This document shows positions 45,836 through 55,618 of a DNA stretch of 64,000 bases, one piece after another. The first letter of the stretch is position 1. Each line of letters starts with the position of its first letter. A program made the position numbers and the translations under genes. This DNA is from Pseudoalteromonas sp. SMS1. GTDB taxonomy: Bacteria > Pseudomonadota > Gammaproteobacteria > Enterobacterales > Alteromonadaceae. The stretch covers positions 1 through 64,000 of the forward strand of contig NZ_JAKGBI010000015.1 in the NCBI RefSeq assembly GCF_021530565.1, in the 5' to 3' direction. The notes beneath the pieces are model-generated. The model saw only the letters and a program-made list of their open reading frames with translations, ran no database searches and was not told where the DNA came from.

Positions 45836-46697
45836 GTTTGTTTATTTAGTTGCTTTCTACTTAATGGGCCTAGCGAGTGAAAGCTGGGCTCGGTCTCAGT
45901 ATATTGACATTTATATTAGAGATGATGTTTATGTCAATTATACGTCTTTGCTGAATGGCCGCTCCCCCTTAGAGGTCAATGACTTTGGCTCTCAGTTTGT
46001 GCGCCGTGACGTGGTGGATATGGTGCTCTTGCATAAAGCACTGTTGTTGGGAGGGTTTGATAAACCTTTTAGATATCGCCCAGGGAATGTCAACTTTAGA
46101 AACTCAAACTTACTTGATCAGGGTAAGCAGTTGCTGAGTTTCGATACCTATTGGCTTGAAGAAGCACAACAAAAAGAAGATAAGTTATTTATCAGTGAAC
46201 CCGTTGTGAGGAAAGGGGAGTTTTATGCGGGTATTTATCATGCTAGGGATAACAGGCGTGTACAGTATATTGCATCCCTAGAAGACCTGCGGGGGTTGAC
46301 GGCTGTTTCCTCAAACCGTTGGCCAGTAGATTGGAATACCCTCAATGACTTACCGTTAAAAGAGTTAGTCAACGAGCCTAACTGGGCCGCTCAAGCGCAA
46401 ATGGTCAACAAACAGTGGGTGGATTTTATGTTGATACACTTAATCCCGTCAGCAAAGAATGACTTTCAACTTGAAACAATAGACTTGGTATCTCATTCTA
46501 AGTGGGTGGTATTGCTAGATAGCAGTCGCCATTTTGTCGTTTCTCGATTACATCCTGAAGGGGAGCGAGCATTCATGGCGTTACAACGTGGGCTTAAGAA
46601 GCTCAGGTTGCAGGGAAAAATCGTCGATGCGTATCGACAAGCTGGATTAATCCCTGATATGACAAAATATAAACAGCTGAATGTGTCAGCTCAATAA
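45810..46697 (+). CDS. Secreted binding-protein-like protein, unknown
   Basis: A 295-residue protein with an N-terminal signal peptide (MVWKARKTKFVYLVAFYLMGLASESWA) and a body resembling family 3 periplasmic binding proteins (FISEPVVRKGEFYAGIY, ASLEDLRGLTAVSSNRWPVDW, a C-terminal GLKKLRLQGKIVDAYRQAG). ATG 45810 is preferred; the frame is open to 45768 but that would bury the signal peptide. It overlaps pilU by 26 bases, so it is probably coupled. No transporter genes are adjacent, so a sensing or scavenging role linked to pili is possible but unproven. Confidence 0.7.
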   Translation: MVWKARKTKFVYLVAFYLMGLASESWARSQYIDIYIRDDVYVNYTSLLNGRSPLEVNDFGSQFVRRDVVDMVLLHKALLLGGFDKPFRYRPGNVNFRNSNLLDQGKQLLSFDTYWLEEAQQKEDKLFISEPVVRKGEFYAGIYHARDNRRVQYIASLEDLRGLTAVSSNRWPVDWNTLNDLPLKELVNEPNWAAQAQMVNKQWVDFMLIHLIPSAKNDFQLETIDLVSHSKWVVLLDSSRHFVVSRLHPEGERAFMALQRGLKKLRLQGKIVDAYRQAGLIPDMTKYKQLNVSAQ

Positions 46698-46710
46698 TGG
46701 CGTGTTTTGA

Positions 46711-47163
46711 CTACTCGTCCCACATTTGCTCAAAATAACTTTCAAGAATAATCACGGCGGACATTGCATCGACATTGTCTTTGGCCAAAGAGCGATAACC
46801 ACCTTGATCAAATAGCCTTGCTTTGGCATCTGTTGTCGTTAAACGTTCGTCTTGGGTTTCAACGGGAAGGCGATAATTGTTATGCAGTCTATTTGCGAAT
46901 TTTTTCGCTGCAAACGTAACTTGCTGATTAGTGCCGTCCATATTGAGCGGCAATCCAACCACCATCAAATCCGGTTGCCACTCATTGACATGTGTTTCAA
47001 TATCGGACCAGTTTGGAATGCCATCTCTTGCTTTCACCGCACCTAGGCTCGTTGCTGTGCCCGTAATTTCTTGTCCTATGGCCATTCCAATACTTTTGGT
47101 GCCAAAGTCAAACCCCATGACCGTACGTTGGCCTTTTGGGGTTTTTTCTTTTTTACTACTCAT
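46711..47163 (-). CDS. ruvX: Holliday junction resolvase-like RuvX/YqgF
   Basis: A 150-residue RNase H-fold protein ([57 protein letters not shown]). It takes part in pre-16S rRNA 5' end processing in Escherichia. The yqgE-ruvX order with gshB and rsmE upstream is the standard rsmE-gshB-yqgE-yqgF block. Confidence 0.94.
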   Translation of the reverse strand: MSSKKEKTPKGQRTVMGFDFGTKSIGMAIGQEITGTATSLGAVKARDGIPNWSDIETHVNEWQPDLMVVGLPLNMDGTNQQVTFAAKKFANRLHNNYRLPVETQDERLTTTDAKARLFDQGGYRSLAKDNVDAMSAVIILESYFEQMWDE

Positions 47164-47168
47164 ACTAT

Positions 47169-47726
47169 CTATGCGTGTCCTGCTTGGTTACTTAACTGCG
47201 CTATGTCAATACCGAGCATACTGACTGCTTTTTCCCAGCGCTTTTCTGGTGGCGTACTAAATATAATCTCCGGATCTGCTTGGATAATAAGCCAGGAATT
47301 TTCTAAAATTTCTTTCTCAAGCTGTCCTTTTTCCCATCCTGAATAGCCAAGCGTAATAATAAAAGCGTCTGGGCTATCGTGGTAAGTGAGGGAAGCGAGT
47401 ACATCTTTCGAGGTCGTAATCATAATATCCGAGCTGAGCTCCTTGCTGGAAGCATACCCTATTTTAGGTGTATGCAGTACAAAGCCTCGATCAGTATGCA
47501 CTGGGCCGCCTGCAAACACGGTTTGGTCTGCAGCATGGCTTGTCTTATCGTTGTCTATTTCTATCTGATCAAGAAGTTCACCAACAGTGACATCAATGGG
47601 GTGATTTACAATAAGCCCCATTGCGCCTTCTTCGTTATGTTCACATATATAAGTAACCGAACGCTTAAATAGCGGGTCCTGCAAGTTAGGCATCGCGATA
47701 AGAAAGTGATTTGCTAATGATTGCAT
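47169..47726 (-). CDS. yqgE: YqgE/AlgH family protein
   Basis: A 185-residue protein of the UPF0301 (YqgE/AlgH) family, with [36 protein letters not shown] at the start and [15 protein letters not shown] near residue 127. Function unsettled. It is 5 bases upstream of ruvX and 18 bases downstream of gshB. Confidence 0.93.
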   Translation of the reverse strand: MQSLANHFLIAMPNLQDPLFKRSVTYICEHNEEGAMGLIVNHPIDVTVGELLDQIEIDNDKTSHAADQTVFAGGPVHTDRGFVLHTPKIGYASSKELSSDIMITTSKDVLASLTYHDSPDAFIITLGYSGWEKGQLEKEILENSWLIIQADPEIIFSTPPEKRWEKAVSMLGIDIAQLSNQAGHA

Positions 47727-47744
47727 GCGTGACCCCTTCTATGT

Positions 47745-48704
47745 TTAACTTTCAGTATGGTTGAGTTTTGCTTCAATGGCATCAAAAAACTTGTCCATAA
47801 TAGATATATCGTATGCAGCTTCAATTTCCTTAACACAGGTTGGCGCTGTCACGTTAATTTCCGTTAACTTATCGCCAATAATATCTAGGCCGACAAAAAT
47901 AAGCCCTTTTTCTTTGAGTGTCGGCGCCACCGCTTCGGCAATCTTTCTATCGCTGTCACTGATTGGCCTTGCTTCACCTCGGCCACCAGCTGCAAGGTTA
48001 CCACGAGTTTCACCGCCTTGCGGGATACGTGCTAGGCAGTAGGGTATGACTTCACCGTCAACAACCAGTACGCGCTTATCTCCCTCTTTGATCTCTGGGA
48101 TGTAGTTTTGTGCCATTGCAAAGCGTTGACCGTGCTCCGTTAAAGTTTCACAGATAACACCAATATTAGGGTCATTGTGTTGCACTCTAAAGATGGAGGC
48201 GCCACCCATGCCATCTAATGGTTTTAGAATGATGTCTTGGTGCTTGTCTAAAAATGCTCTAATTTGCGACGCATTGCGTGTGACTAACGTATCTGGTGTG
48301 TGTTCACTGAACCATGCAGTAAACAGTTTTTCATTGGCGTCTCGCAGGCTCTGCGGCTTGTTGACGACTAAGGTACCTTCTAATTCAGCACGCTCCAAGA
48401 TATACGTTGCGTAGATATATTCAGTATCAAAAGGAGGATCTTTACGCATTAAAATGACATCTAAGTCACTCAGGGCGATGTCTTGCTTTTCCTCCAGCTC
48501 ATACCAATGCTGTTGGTTATCAAACACCTGAGCTTTTGCAGCGGTTGCTCTGCCCGCACCTTGATACAAATACAAGTCACTCAGTTCCATGTAGTACAGC
48601 TCATAACCCCTGTGTTGTGCTGCCATCATCATGGCAAAACCAGTATCTTTTTTGATGTTAAAACCACTGATTGGATCTGAAATTATCCCGAGTTTGACTG
48701 CCAT
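47745..48704 (-). CDS. gshB: Glutathione synthetase
   Basis: A 319-residue ATP-grasp ligase that adds glycine to gamma-glutamylcysteine. It shows LKPLDGMGGASIFRV near residue 156, GDKRVLVVDG, and LDIIGDKLTEINVTAPTCVKEIE near the end. Length as in other proteobacteria. Confidence 0.95.
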   Translation of the reverse strand: MAVKLGIISDPISGFNIKKDTGFAMMMAAQHRGYELYYMELSDLYLYQGAGRATAAKAQVFDNQQHWYELEEKQDIALSDLDVILMRKDPPFDTEYIYATYILERAELEGTLVVNKPQSLRDANEKLFTAWFSEHTPDTLVTRNASQIRAFLDKHQDIILKPLDGMGGASIFRVQHNDPNIGVICETLTEHGQRFAMAQNYIPEIKEGDKRVLVVDGEVIPYCLARIPQGGETRGNLAAGGRGEARPISDSDRKIAEAVAPTLKEKGLIFVGLDIIGDKLTEINVTAPTCVKEIEAAYDISIMDKFFDAIEAKLNHTES

Positions 48705-48797
48705 TGCATTTACCTTATGAGTTACTGTGTGCGTATCGTATGGTGCGACAAATATTTTGCCGCGGTTTACAAGCTATATGAGGTCTTATTTAGTAAT

Positions 48798-49532
48798 TTA
48801 AAGAGCTAAATCACCAAACTGCAATTGTAGTGCACTTAAAACCGTCAGAGCGGCAGTTTCTGTGCGCAAAACGCGAGGTCCTATTTTGATGTCGACAAAG
48901 CCTTGATCAGAGGTGGTTTGCATTTCTTCATCGGTAAACCCCCCTTCTGGCCCCACCAAAAATCTTACGCCGTGCGCCGGCGCAGGCAGTGTTTTAATTG
49001 AATGGGCTGCCCTCGGGTGTAAAGTAAGTTTTAGCTCGTGACTCTGCTCGTTTAGCCATTGTTCCAACGTGATGGGAGTATGAATTTTAGTGACAAAATT
49101 GCGGCCTGACTGTTCAGCGGCTGAGATAGCTATTTTTTGCCACTGCTGATGTTTTTTAGTTAACCTATCACCACTGAGTTTGACACCACAGCGCGTCGTG
49201 AATAAAGGGGTAATTTCACTCACGCCGAGTTCAACTGATTTTTGAATCGTGAAATCCATCTTATCGCCCCTTGAAATACCTTGGCCTAAATGCACTTTCA
49301 ATGGCGATTCTACACATTTATCTACGAATTCTGTTGGGACTACAGTAACTGTTTTTTTTGAGACAGTTTCGATGGTTGCAAGATACTCACCGCCTTTTCC
49401 GTTAAAGAGGCTGACTTGATCGCCCACGCCCATTCGTAGCACGCGCGCAACATGACCTGCTGCATCATCACCCAAGGCAATGGATTGGTTTAACACTAAA
49501 TCAGAGGGTTGGTAAATATGAGGAATTCGCAT
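48798..49532 (-). CDS. rsmE: 16S rRNA (uracil1498-N3)-methyltransferase RsmE
   Basis: A 244-residue SPOUT-fold methyltransferase. The knot motifs are FLVGPEGGFTDEE near 192 and IGPRVLRTETAALTVLSALQ at the C-terminus. An N-terminal PUA-like domain covers about 1-70. It heads the rsmE-gshB-yqgE-ruvX block, with 93 bases before gshB. Confidence 0.95.
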   Translation of the reverse strand: MRIPHIYQPSDLVLNQSIALGDDAAGHVARVLRMGVGDQVSLFNGKGGEYLATIETVSKKTVTVVPTEFVDKCVESPLKVHLGQGISRGDKMDFTIQKSVELGVSEITPLFTTRCGVKLSGDRLTKKHQQWQKIAISAAEQSGRNFVTKIHTPITLEQWLNEQSHELKLTLHPRAAHSIKTLPAPAHGVRFLVGPEGGFTDEEMQTTSDQGFVDIKIGPRVLRTETAALTVLSALQLQFGDLAL

Positions 49533-49627
49533 CGTGTAAACGTTCTAAGTTTTTAATGCGCTCATGTTAAGGTTTTCATGGCAGTGAGTCTAGCCTAGAT
49601 TAGCCATGTACAAGAGGGGATTACACA

Positions 49628-50110
49628 CTAGTCAGTTGTGTCGGTTTTGAGTACGATAAATTCACTGAACGTATCTTCTTTGGTTGCCGCGAGACTCGAG
49701 TTACAAGTTAAATGATTGTTGTTAAATGGCTCTGTTACTCTATGATAATCGTATCCACTCGGTAATTGCTCAATGGTATAGCGCTCAGCATGCAGAGAGT
49801 TGAAGATAAAACGCTGTTTTTCGTCTGCAAGGTGATAGTCTAACGCATATATTAAAACGCCTTTGACTTGATGGTGCTCGTGTAGGTAGGTAGCAAGCTC
49901 TGATACACTGATCTCATTATCGAAGTCACAGTAACTGTAATCTTTGATTTGATCCTTAAACATCATTTTTAACATCTGCTTCGTATTGTCACCAGCAATA
50001 ATAAGCTGGCTAGGCGTGTCAGGAGTTAGTTTTTTGACAAATTCAACAAACTCTTGACTAAATTCCCAGTTGCTATCAACGAGTAAAAAATTATCTAAGT
50101 TCAAAGACAT
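49628..50110 (-). CDS. Hypothetical protein, unknown
   Basis: A 160-residue acidic soluble protein with no recognised family, signal peptide or membrane helix. An N-terminal LDNFLLVDSNWEFSQEFVEFVKKLTPD, a LIIAGDNTK strand-turn and a GVLIYALDYHLAD strand suggest an alpha/beta fold. It lies 40 bases downstream of the DUF350 membrane protein on the same strand and may be co-transcribed with it. Confidence 0.65.
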   Translation of the reverse strand: MSLNLDNFLLVDSNWEFSQEFVEFVKKLTPDTPSQLIIAGDNTKQMLKMMFKDQIKDYSYCDFDNEISVSELATYLHEHHQVKGVLIYALDYHLADEKQRFIFNSLHAERYTIEQLPSGYDYHRVTEPFNNNHLTCNSSLAATKEDTFSEFIVLKTDTTD

Positions 50111-50150
50111 AATTCTCCAGAAGCAGGATCTCCAATAGTGTATTCGACGC

Positions 50151-51044
50151 TTAAATTGAAAACATGTTTATTAGTAAATAGCCCATGGTACAAAAAACAG
50201 CAAATTCTAAACACGCAATACCGATATTATCTTGATGGTCAACTTCTAGGCCAATGTTCACTTTTGGCAACACAACTCTGATCAGTAACCGGCTACAGAG
50301 GTATAGTAAAAGCCACATAAAAGCAGAGTGAATGAGCACCGTAAGCACGCTGTCAACTATCTGTCCTTCATAGTTGGGTGCACTGTGAAGTCCTGCATAA
50401 ATTGCCAACGCTAATCCGATGGTTTTTCCCGCGTAGCGGATCCCTATCGATGTATTAGCAAGATTAAAGTTGTCTTGTAGTGAGGCGCCTTGATTAGACC
50501 TTGCAAAACGAAATTCTCGCAATTTACTGTCCATTGCAAACAGTAATTGCAAGATGATAAAACAGATGCTGGCGATGAAAAGAGTATTTAAATTGGTTGG
50601 CGTAAACCAGTGATATAGGCCGAGGACGAGAATACAATTTCCGACGAGCATTCCAGAATCCACCAAAGCAGCGCACACATTTTGCTTTAAAATTGCCTGT
50701 GTTTCATTGAATTGATATAAGATCCACTTGCGGTGAATATATTGACCTAAATAGATATAGGTCCAAATAAGCCCCATTGGCAGTAAGATCTGGGTATGGA
50801 GTGTATGTAACTCGAAAGCCGCTAAATGTCCAAAGAAGTAGCTAATGCTGCCACATAATACTGCCACCTTTGCCGCGTAGTTAATCCCAAGTGCAAAATT
50901 ATCCCGCTGGGCTAGCTCTTTTTGTAGTAGTTTCTTAGCGTGCATTTGCACGATTAAACGCAAACTGGTCAGCGCCAAGCAAATGAGTATTAGGCTGCTT
51001 CCAATCACGAAAAAATTGCTGTTTTCTAAAGACAAGTAACTCAT
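50151..51044 (-). CDS. DUF350 family membrane protein
   Basis: A 297-residue membrane protein with about eight helices. The DUF350-type pattern recurs: RDNFALGINYAAKVAVLCGSISYF, then NFNLANTSIGIRYAGKTIGLALAIY, and a C-terminal QDNIGIACLEFAVFCTMGYLL. ATG 51044 (MSYLSLENSN) is chosen because the longer frame to 51146 would run into the divergent glnE start. YjfL-type proteins of this family have no agreed function. It is upstream of the unknown 160-residue gene. Confidence 0.7.
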   Translation of the reverse strand: MSYLSLENSNFFVIGSSLILICLALTSLRLIVQMHAKKLLQKELAQRDNFALGINYAAKVAVLCGSISYFFGHLAAFELHTLHTQILLPMGLIWTYIYLGQYIHRKWILYQFNETQAILKQNVCAALVDSGMLVGNCILVLGLYHWFTPTNLNTLFIASICFIILQLLFAMDSKLREFRFARSNQGASLQDNFNLANTSIGIRYAGKTIGLALAIYAGLHSAPNYEGQIVDSVLTVLIHSAFMWLLLYLCSRLLIRVVLPKVNIGLEVDHQDNIGIACLEFAVFCTMGYLLINMFSI

Positions 51045-51124
51045 GCTCAGTGTAAGGTTGGTGTTATTTAGCGTTACTATAACACTGCCTAACAAATGAG
51101 CCACCGCTCGTTGGAGATTTTTGT

Positions 51125-53920
51125 ATGGAGCAAAGCCACATGACATGTGAATTAATGAGTTTAGGACAGCAACGATTTAACGAGTTATTTCCTGAATCGG
51201 AGGCTCATGACGATGTTCTTAAGTTATTAGCACTCAGTGACTTTGCATACCGAGTATTAGCGCAATATCCAAATTGGAAAGACTGGTTGCTAGATGATGG
51301 GGTGATGCGAAGTCGCCACTGTGAAGAGGTTTTCACCAGCGAAGTGCAAGATATTTCAGAACAAGAAGCGTTTCATTTGTTACGAGTGTATCGAAAACGC
51401 TACTGGCTAAAAATCATGTGGCTTGACTTAGTGCTTGGTAATGATGTCGCTGACAGCATTGAATATCAATCTCGACTCAGTGAGCACCTGATATCCAATG
51501 CAAACAAGTGGGCATTTGCGCAAGTAGCATTGAGCAACGGGATGCCTCAAAACGAAGCGGGGGCGCCTTTACCCATGCTAGTGCTAGGGATGGGTAAACT
51601 AGGTGGTCAGGAGTTGAACTTCTCTTCAGATATTGACCTGATTTTTACCTACCCTCGTACGGCCAAAACCCAAGGGGGTAGACGCAGTATTGAAGCGCAA
51701 GTATTTTATACCAAGGTGGCCCAAAAACTCATTGCCGCGCTGGATCAGCGCACGATGGATGGTCAAGTTTTTCGCGTGGATATGCGCCTTAGGCCTTTTG
51801 GCGACAGTGGCCCTTTAGTCATGAGCTTTGCAGCTATGGAAGATTACTACCAAGATCAAGGCAGAGAGTGGGAGCGCTATGCTATGCTCAAAGCGCGGTT
51901 ACTCGGGGAGAAAAACCCTTATTGGGATGAGTTTAAAGCGTTGATTCGACCCTTTGTATTTCGTCGTTATATTGATTTTTCGGTGATTGAGTCGCTGAGA
52001 AAAATGAAACATATGATAGCGCAAGAGGTCAGGCGTAAAGGGCTTAAGAACAATATTAAACTGGGAGCGGGTGGGATTCGTGAAGTCGAGTTTATTGTGC
52101 AGGCTTTGCAAATGATCCGTGGCGGACGAGAACCTGACTTACAAGTGCCATCACTCCTTAGTGCGCTCAATGTTCTAGCTCGGCTTGAGGTTATCCCCGC
52201 AAAAGTGGCGACAGAGTTACAGTCTCAATACTTATTTTTACGTCGGGTAGAGCAGTACTTGCAGGCGTTTAATGATGAACAAACTCAAACGTTGCCCGAA
52301 GATGCAATTAACCTGCAAAGGCTATGTATGCTGCTTAATGTAGAACAACCAGCAGCGCTATATAAATTGCTTGAGCAAGTTCAATCTCAAATACGACGCG
52401 AATTTGCGCAAGTCATTGGCGAAGAAGCGCATGACTGTGAAGCACTCGATCCAAGCTTTACCTCTGCGTGGGAGCATAGAGACATTGGTTATTTGGAGAT
52501 CGGTCTGTGTGATGAGGAATGTGGCAAGTGGCAAGCCGTTTTAAGTGCTTTCTATACGGGCATTACCAAGAAGCAAATTGGTGTTCGAGGTAGAGACGTA
52601 TTAGATCGTCTCATGCCATTGGTGCTCCGGGAAGTTAGCACAATCAAATCATCCGAAACACTTCAAAGTGTGCTCGACATTGTCGCTAAAATTGCTTCAC
52701 GCACAGCTTATTTAGAACTACTTTATGAAAATTTAGGTGCGCTGCAACAACTTATCAAACTTTGCGCTCATAGCCTTTGGATAGCACAGCAAATAGCACG
52801 TCATCCAATATTACTGGATGAACTCATTGATCCCGCCGTGTTATATCGTCCAATACCGATGAATGCATATTACAATGAAATCCAGCAATACTTCTTACGT
52901 ATTGACGAGGAGGATCTAGAGCTTCAAATGGAGGCGCTCCGACAGTTTAAACAAACGCAGCAGCTTAGGATTGCGGCTGCGGATGCGACGGGGGTTTTAG
53001 ACATTATGAAAGTCAGTGATCACCTGACCGCATTGGCGGAGTCGATAGTTGCAAAAGCTGTCGACATCGCTTGGGCACAGATGGTGGCACGTTATGGGCA
53101 ACCTGAAGGAGCAAGTATAGATGCCAAAGGGTTTGCAGTGATTGCATATGGCAAGGCTGGTGGGTTTGAGTTGGGGTATGACTCAGACTTAGACCTTGTG
53201 TTTGTGCATAATTGTGACGGCAATAGTCAAACCTCTGGAGGAAAGTCCATCTCCTCTAGACAATTTTATTTGAAACTGGCACAGCGATTGATGCACTTAT
53301 TTAATACCAGAACACCTTCCGGTATTTTGTACGAGTTAGACACTCGTCTCAGACCCGAGGGGAATTCAGGTCTCTTAGCGATCAATATTGAAAGCTTCTA
53401 CCAATACCAGCAAGAACAGGCATGGACATGGGAGCATCAAGCTTTGGTGAGAGCTAGAATGATCGTGGGAGAGCAAGCGCTTGTGAACCGGTTTCACAGT
53501 ATACGCCATGATATCCTCAGTCAGCCGCGTCAAGTCGATGATTTGCAGGATGATATAGTCACTATGCGAGCAAAAATGCGGACTCATTTATCCAAAGATA
53601 GCGAGCAAGAGTTTGATCTTAAACAAGGGGGTGGGGGCATGACGGATATTGAGTTTTTGACTCAGTATGTCGTGCTTGCATTTTCCCATGATTTTCCAGC
53701 GTTGACGGGTTATTCTGACAATATTCGGATCCTTGAATTAGCAAGCCGTGAAGGTGTGATAAGTGACACGGAGCAAGCCGTTTTGACAAGGGCGTATTGC
53801 CAGTTACGAGAGTGTTATCATTTGAACAGTTTGAATGGCAGAGGAAAAACCATTGAAGCACAACACTTGCGAGAGCAAAGCGCAATGGTCAAACAAATTT
53901 GGCAGGCCTATCTGAAATAG
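51125..53920 (+). CDS. glnE: Glutamine synthetase adenylyltransferase/deadenylylase
   Basis: A 931-residue bifunctional enzyme that adds and removes AMP on glutamine synthetase. The N-terminal nucleotidyltransferase (deadenylylase) shows GMGKLGGQELNFSSDIDLIFTY near 157, and the C-terminal one AYGKAGGFELGYDSDLDLVFVH near 675. Length and two-domain layout are normal. It is divergent from the DUF350 gene. Confidence 0.95.
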   Translation: MEQSHMTCELMSLGQQRFNELFPESEAHDDVLKLLALSDFAYRVLAQYPNWKDWLLDDGVMRSRHCEEVFTSEVQDISEQEAFHLLRVYRKRYWLKIMWLDLVLGNDVADSIEYQSRLSEHLISNANKWAFAQVALSNGMPQNEAGAPLPMLVLGMGKLGGQELNFSSDIDLIFTYPRTAKTQGGRRSIEAQVFYTKVAQKLIAALDQRTMDGQVFRVDMRLRPFGDSGPLVMSFAAMEDYYQDQGREWERYAMLKARLLGEKNPYWDEFKALIRPFVFRRYIDFSVIESLRKMKHMIAQEVRRKGLKNNIKLGAGGIREVEFIVQALQMIRGGREPDLQVPSLLSALNVLARLEVIPAKVATELQSQYLFLRRVEQYLQAFNDEQTQTLPEDAINLQRLCMLLNVEQPAALYKLLEQVQSQIRREFAQVIGEEAHDCEALDPSFTSAWEHRDIGYLEIGLCDEECGKWQAVLSAFYTGITKKQIGVRGRDVLDRLMPLVLREVSTIKSSETLQSVLDIVAKIASRTAYLELLYENLGALQQLIKLCAHSLWIAQQIARHPILLDELIDPAVLYRPIPMNAYYNEIQQYFLRIDEEDLELQMEALRQFKQTQQLRIAAADATGVLDIMKVSDHLTALAESIVAKAVDIAWAQMVARYGQPEGASIDAKGFAVIAYGKAGGFELGYDSDLDLVFVHNCDGNSQTSGGKSISSRQFYLKLAQRLMHLFNTRTPSGILYELDTRLRPEGNSGLLAINIESFYQYQQEQAWTWEHQALVRARMIVGEQALVNRFHSIRHDILSQPRQVDDLQDDIVTMRAKMRTHLSKDSEQEFDLKQGGGGMTDIEFLTQYVVLAFSHDFPALTGYSDNIRILELASREGVISDTEQAVLTRAYCQLRECYHLNSLNGRGKTIEAQHLREQSAMVKQIWQAYLK

Positions 53921-53929
53921 GCCTTCTTC

Positions 53930-54541
53930 TTAATTATTTAAACGGCGGCAGTTTTCCCGCACAAATATAGATGGGTTTTCAGTGATGACCGCCGCACGCT
54001 GACGATGGCAAAAAAACGTATACACTTCAAACTCAAAGTCATCGTTAATCGCTCGACCTACTTGATATAGGGCGCTCACAAAATCAGAATCGACTCTGAA
54101 GTTTTGCTTTACAACATAATCTTTACTGAGGTACCAAAATAGCTCGATGTCTTCTTGTTTCGCATAATTGGTCAACACACTTTTAAGCGTGTTGCCCATT
54201 TCAAAACGTCGAGGTTGAGATTCGCCGGTCCACCTTTGGTTGGTTGGCTTTACGACCAATTCCCGTTGTGCTAATGCATCGTCTAACGGGAATGTTGGTT
54301 TTCCGATCTCTACGACGAATTTTTCTCGTTCAGTATCTCTTTCATTTACCCTATTGCGGAAGTTCGCATAAAACTGTGAAAGCCCCTGCGCCGCAGCATT
54401 GGTTGTTTCTTTAAACTCCATTTTAGGAATATTACCATACAAGAAATAATAGGCTGCCCAAATCAAAATTCCCCCCAACGAGAGGTGCTTGGTCCAAAAC
54501 CACATTGCGGATAAACGCTTTTTATTTTTTTTCTTAGCCAT
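53930..54541 (-). CDS. TcpQ C-terminal-like membrane-anchored protein
   Basis: A 203-residue protein with a basic N-terminus, one membrane helix (about 20-38) and a C-terminal domain resembling the toxin co-regulated pilus Q (TcpQ) domain: NTLKSVLTNYAKQEDIELFWYLSKDYVVKQNFRVDSDFVSALYQVGRAI, then FFCHRQRAAVITE. Such domains often accompany secretin or pilus systems, but none is adjacent. It follows lpxL by 26 bases on the same strand. Similarity is by pattern only. Confidence 0.6.
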   Translation of the reverse strand: MAKKKNKKRLSAMWFWTKHLSLGGILIWAAYYFLYGNIPKMEFKETTNAAAQGLSQFYANFRNRVNERDTEREKFVVEIGKPTFPLDDALAQRELVVKPTNQRWTGESQPRRFEMGNTLKSVLTNYAKQEDIELFWYLSKDYVVKQNFRVDSDFVSALYQVGRAINDDFEFEVYTFFCHRQRAAVITENPSIFVRENCRRLNN

Positions 54542-54567
54542 TTTTCGCGACGCCAGTTAATCGGTGT

Positions 54568-55512
54568 TTATGAGTAATATGAAGGAGCGCGCTCATCAGG
54601 CCGCGTTTTAAAACGCCTGTGGAGCCACATGTACTGTTCAGGAGCTTGCATAATTGATTGCTCCATTCTTTTGTTAACGCGTGTGACATCATGGTTTTCA
54701 TCCGCACTCGGAAAGTTTGTCATCGCAGGGTGTATCGTAATGTGGTATTTACCCTTTTCATCACGGGCGCCTGTTAAACTTAATGTCTCACATTTTTTAC
54801 TTGATGCAAATAATAAAGTGCCTGTAGTTGTGGCTGCATCAGGTACGGCAAAGAATGGGGCAAATTCACATCGTTTTCTACCGTAGTCTTGGTCCGGCAG
54901 GTAGTAGCATACTTTCTTATTATGCAGTGCTTTTAAAAGGCCTTTTACATCCCGTTTTCCAATTAAAAATTCGTTGGAACGCAGTCGCCCTTTGGTCATG
55001 AAATATTCCATTAAAGGGTTGTTATGGGGGCGGTAAAAGCCGATACCTTGGGTGTGTGTGCCTAACACTCTGCCCAACATTTCTAAATGCAGCATATGCG
55101 GCACTAGTAACAGTACGCCTTTATTGTTGTCTTGCGCCGTTTTAAAATGCTCTACCCCTTTAATCGAGCCGATTGCGCGTTTAATTCGCCACTCTGGCCA
55201 CCACCATGCCATGCCTGTTTCGAATGTTGCAATACCCGTGTTTTCCATATTTTTCAGGACCATCGCATTTCGTGTGTGCTCGTCCATATCGGGGAAGCAA
55301 AGCTTTAAATTAACTTCTGCAATTTTGCGACGCTTTTTTACAAATCGATAGACCAGTCTGCCGAGCAACCTTCCCAGAGAAAATTGCACACCTTGAGGTA
55401 GCCAAGAAAGGCTGTAAAGGAGGATTACTCCAAGCCAAGTAAGCCAATATTTGGGTGCCAGAAATTGTAATTTAAAGGTGGGATTGTGGACCAAGGCGGT
55501 GTTCTCGTACAA
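54568..55512 (-). CDS. lpxL: Lipid A lauroyltransferase LpxL
   Basis: A 314-residue late acyltransferase of lipid A synthesis. It aligns along its length with LpxL (HtrB): PKYWLTWLGV near the start, ETGMAWWWPEWRIKR near 100, an HX4E motif (H in PHMLHLE) near 135-141, YLPDQDYG near 205, and the terminal APEQYMWLHRRFKTRP. One N-terminal membrane anchor. It is monocistronic or paired with the TcpQ-like gene downstream. Confidence 0.85.
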   Translation of the reverse strand: MYENTALVHNPTFKLQFLAPKYWLTWLGVILLYSLSWLPQGVQFSLGRLLGRLVYRFVKKRRKIAEVNLKLCFPDMDEHTRNAMVLKNMENTGIATFETGMAWWWPEWRIKRAIGSIKGVEHFKTAQDNNKGVLLLVPHMLHLEMLGRVLGTHTQGIGFYRPHNNPLMEYFMTKGRLRSNEFLIGKRDVKGLLKALHNKKVCYYLPDQDYGRKRCEFAPFFAVPDAATTTGTLLFASSKKCETLSLTGARDEKGKYHITIHPAMTNFPSADENHDVTRVNKRMEQSIMQAPEQYMWLHRRFKTRPDERAPSYYS

Positions 55513-55581
55513 GCATAAAAAGGAGTAGTTTATCGATAACTCTCACTTTGCTCAAGCGTTGTTGAATGGGAGCGGGGATAG

Positions 55582-55605
55582 TTAGGCCAGTTTTTACTGG
55601 CCTAA
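55582..55605. terminator. Hairpin between lpxL and tolC, possible terminator
   Basis: A perfect 10-bp stem TTAGGCCAGT (55582-55591) / ACTGGCCTAA (55596-55605) with a 4-base loop lies 14 bases past the tolC stop. No T run follows on the minus strand, so intrinsic termination would be weak. Confidence 0.4.
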
Positions 55606-55618
55606 AATAAAAGCGGGA

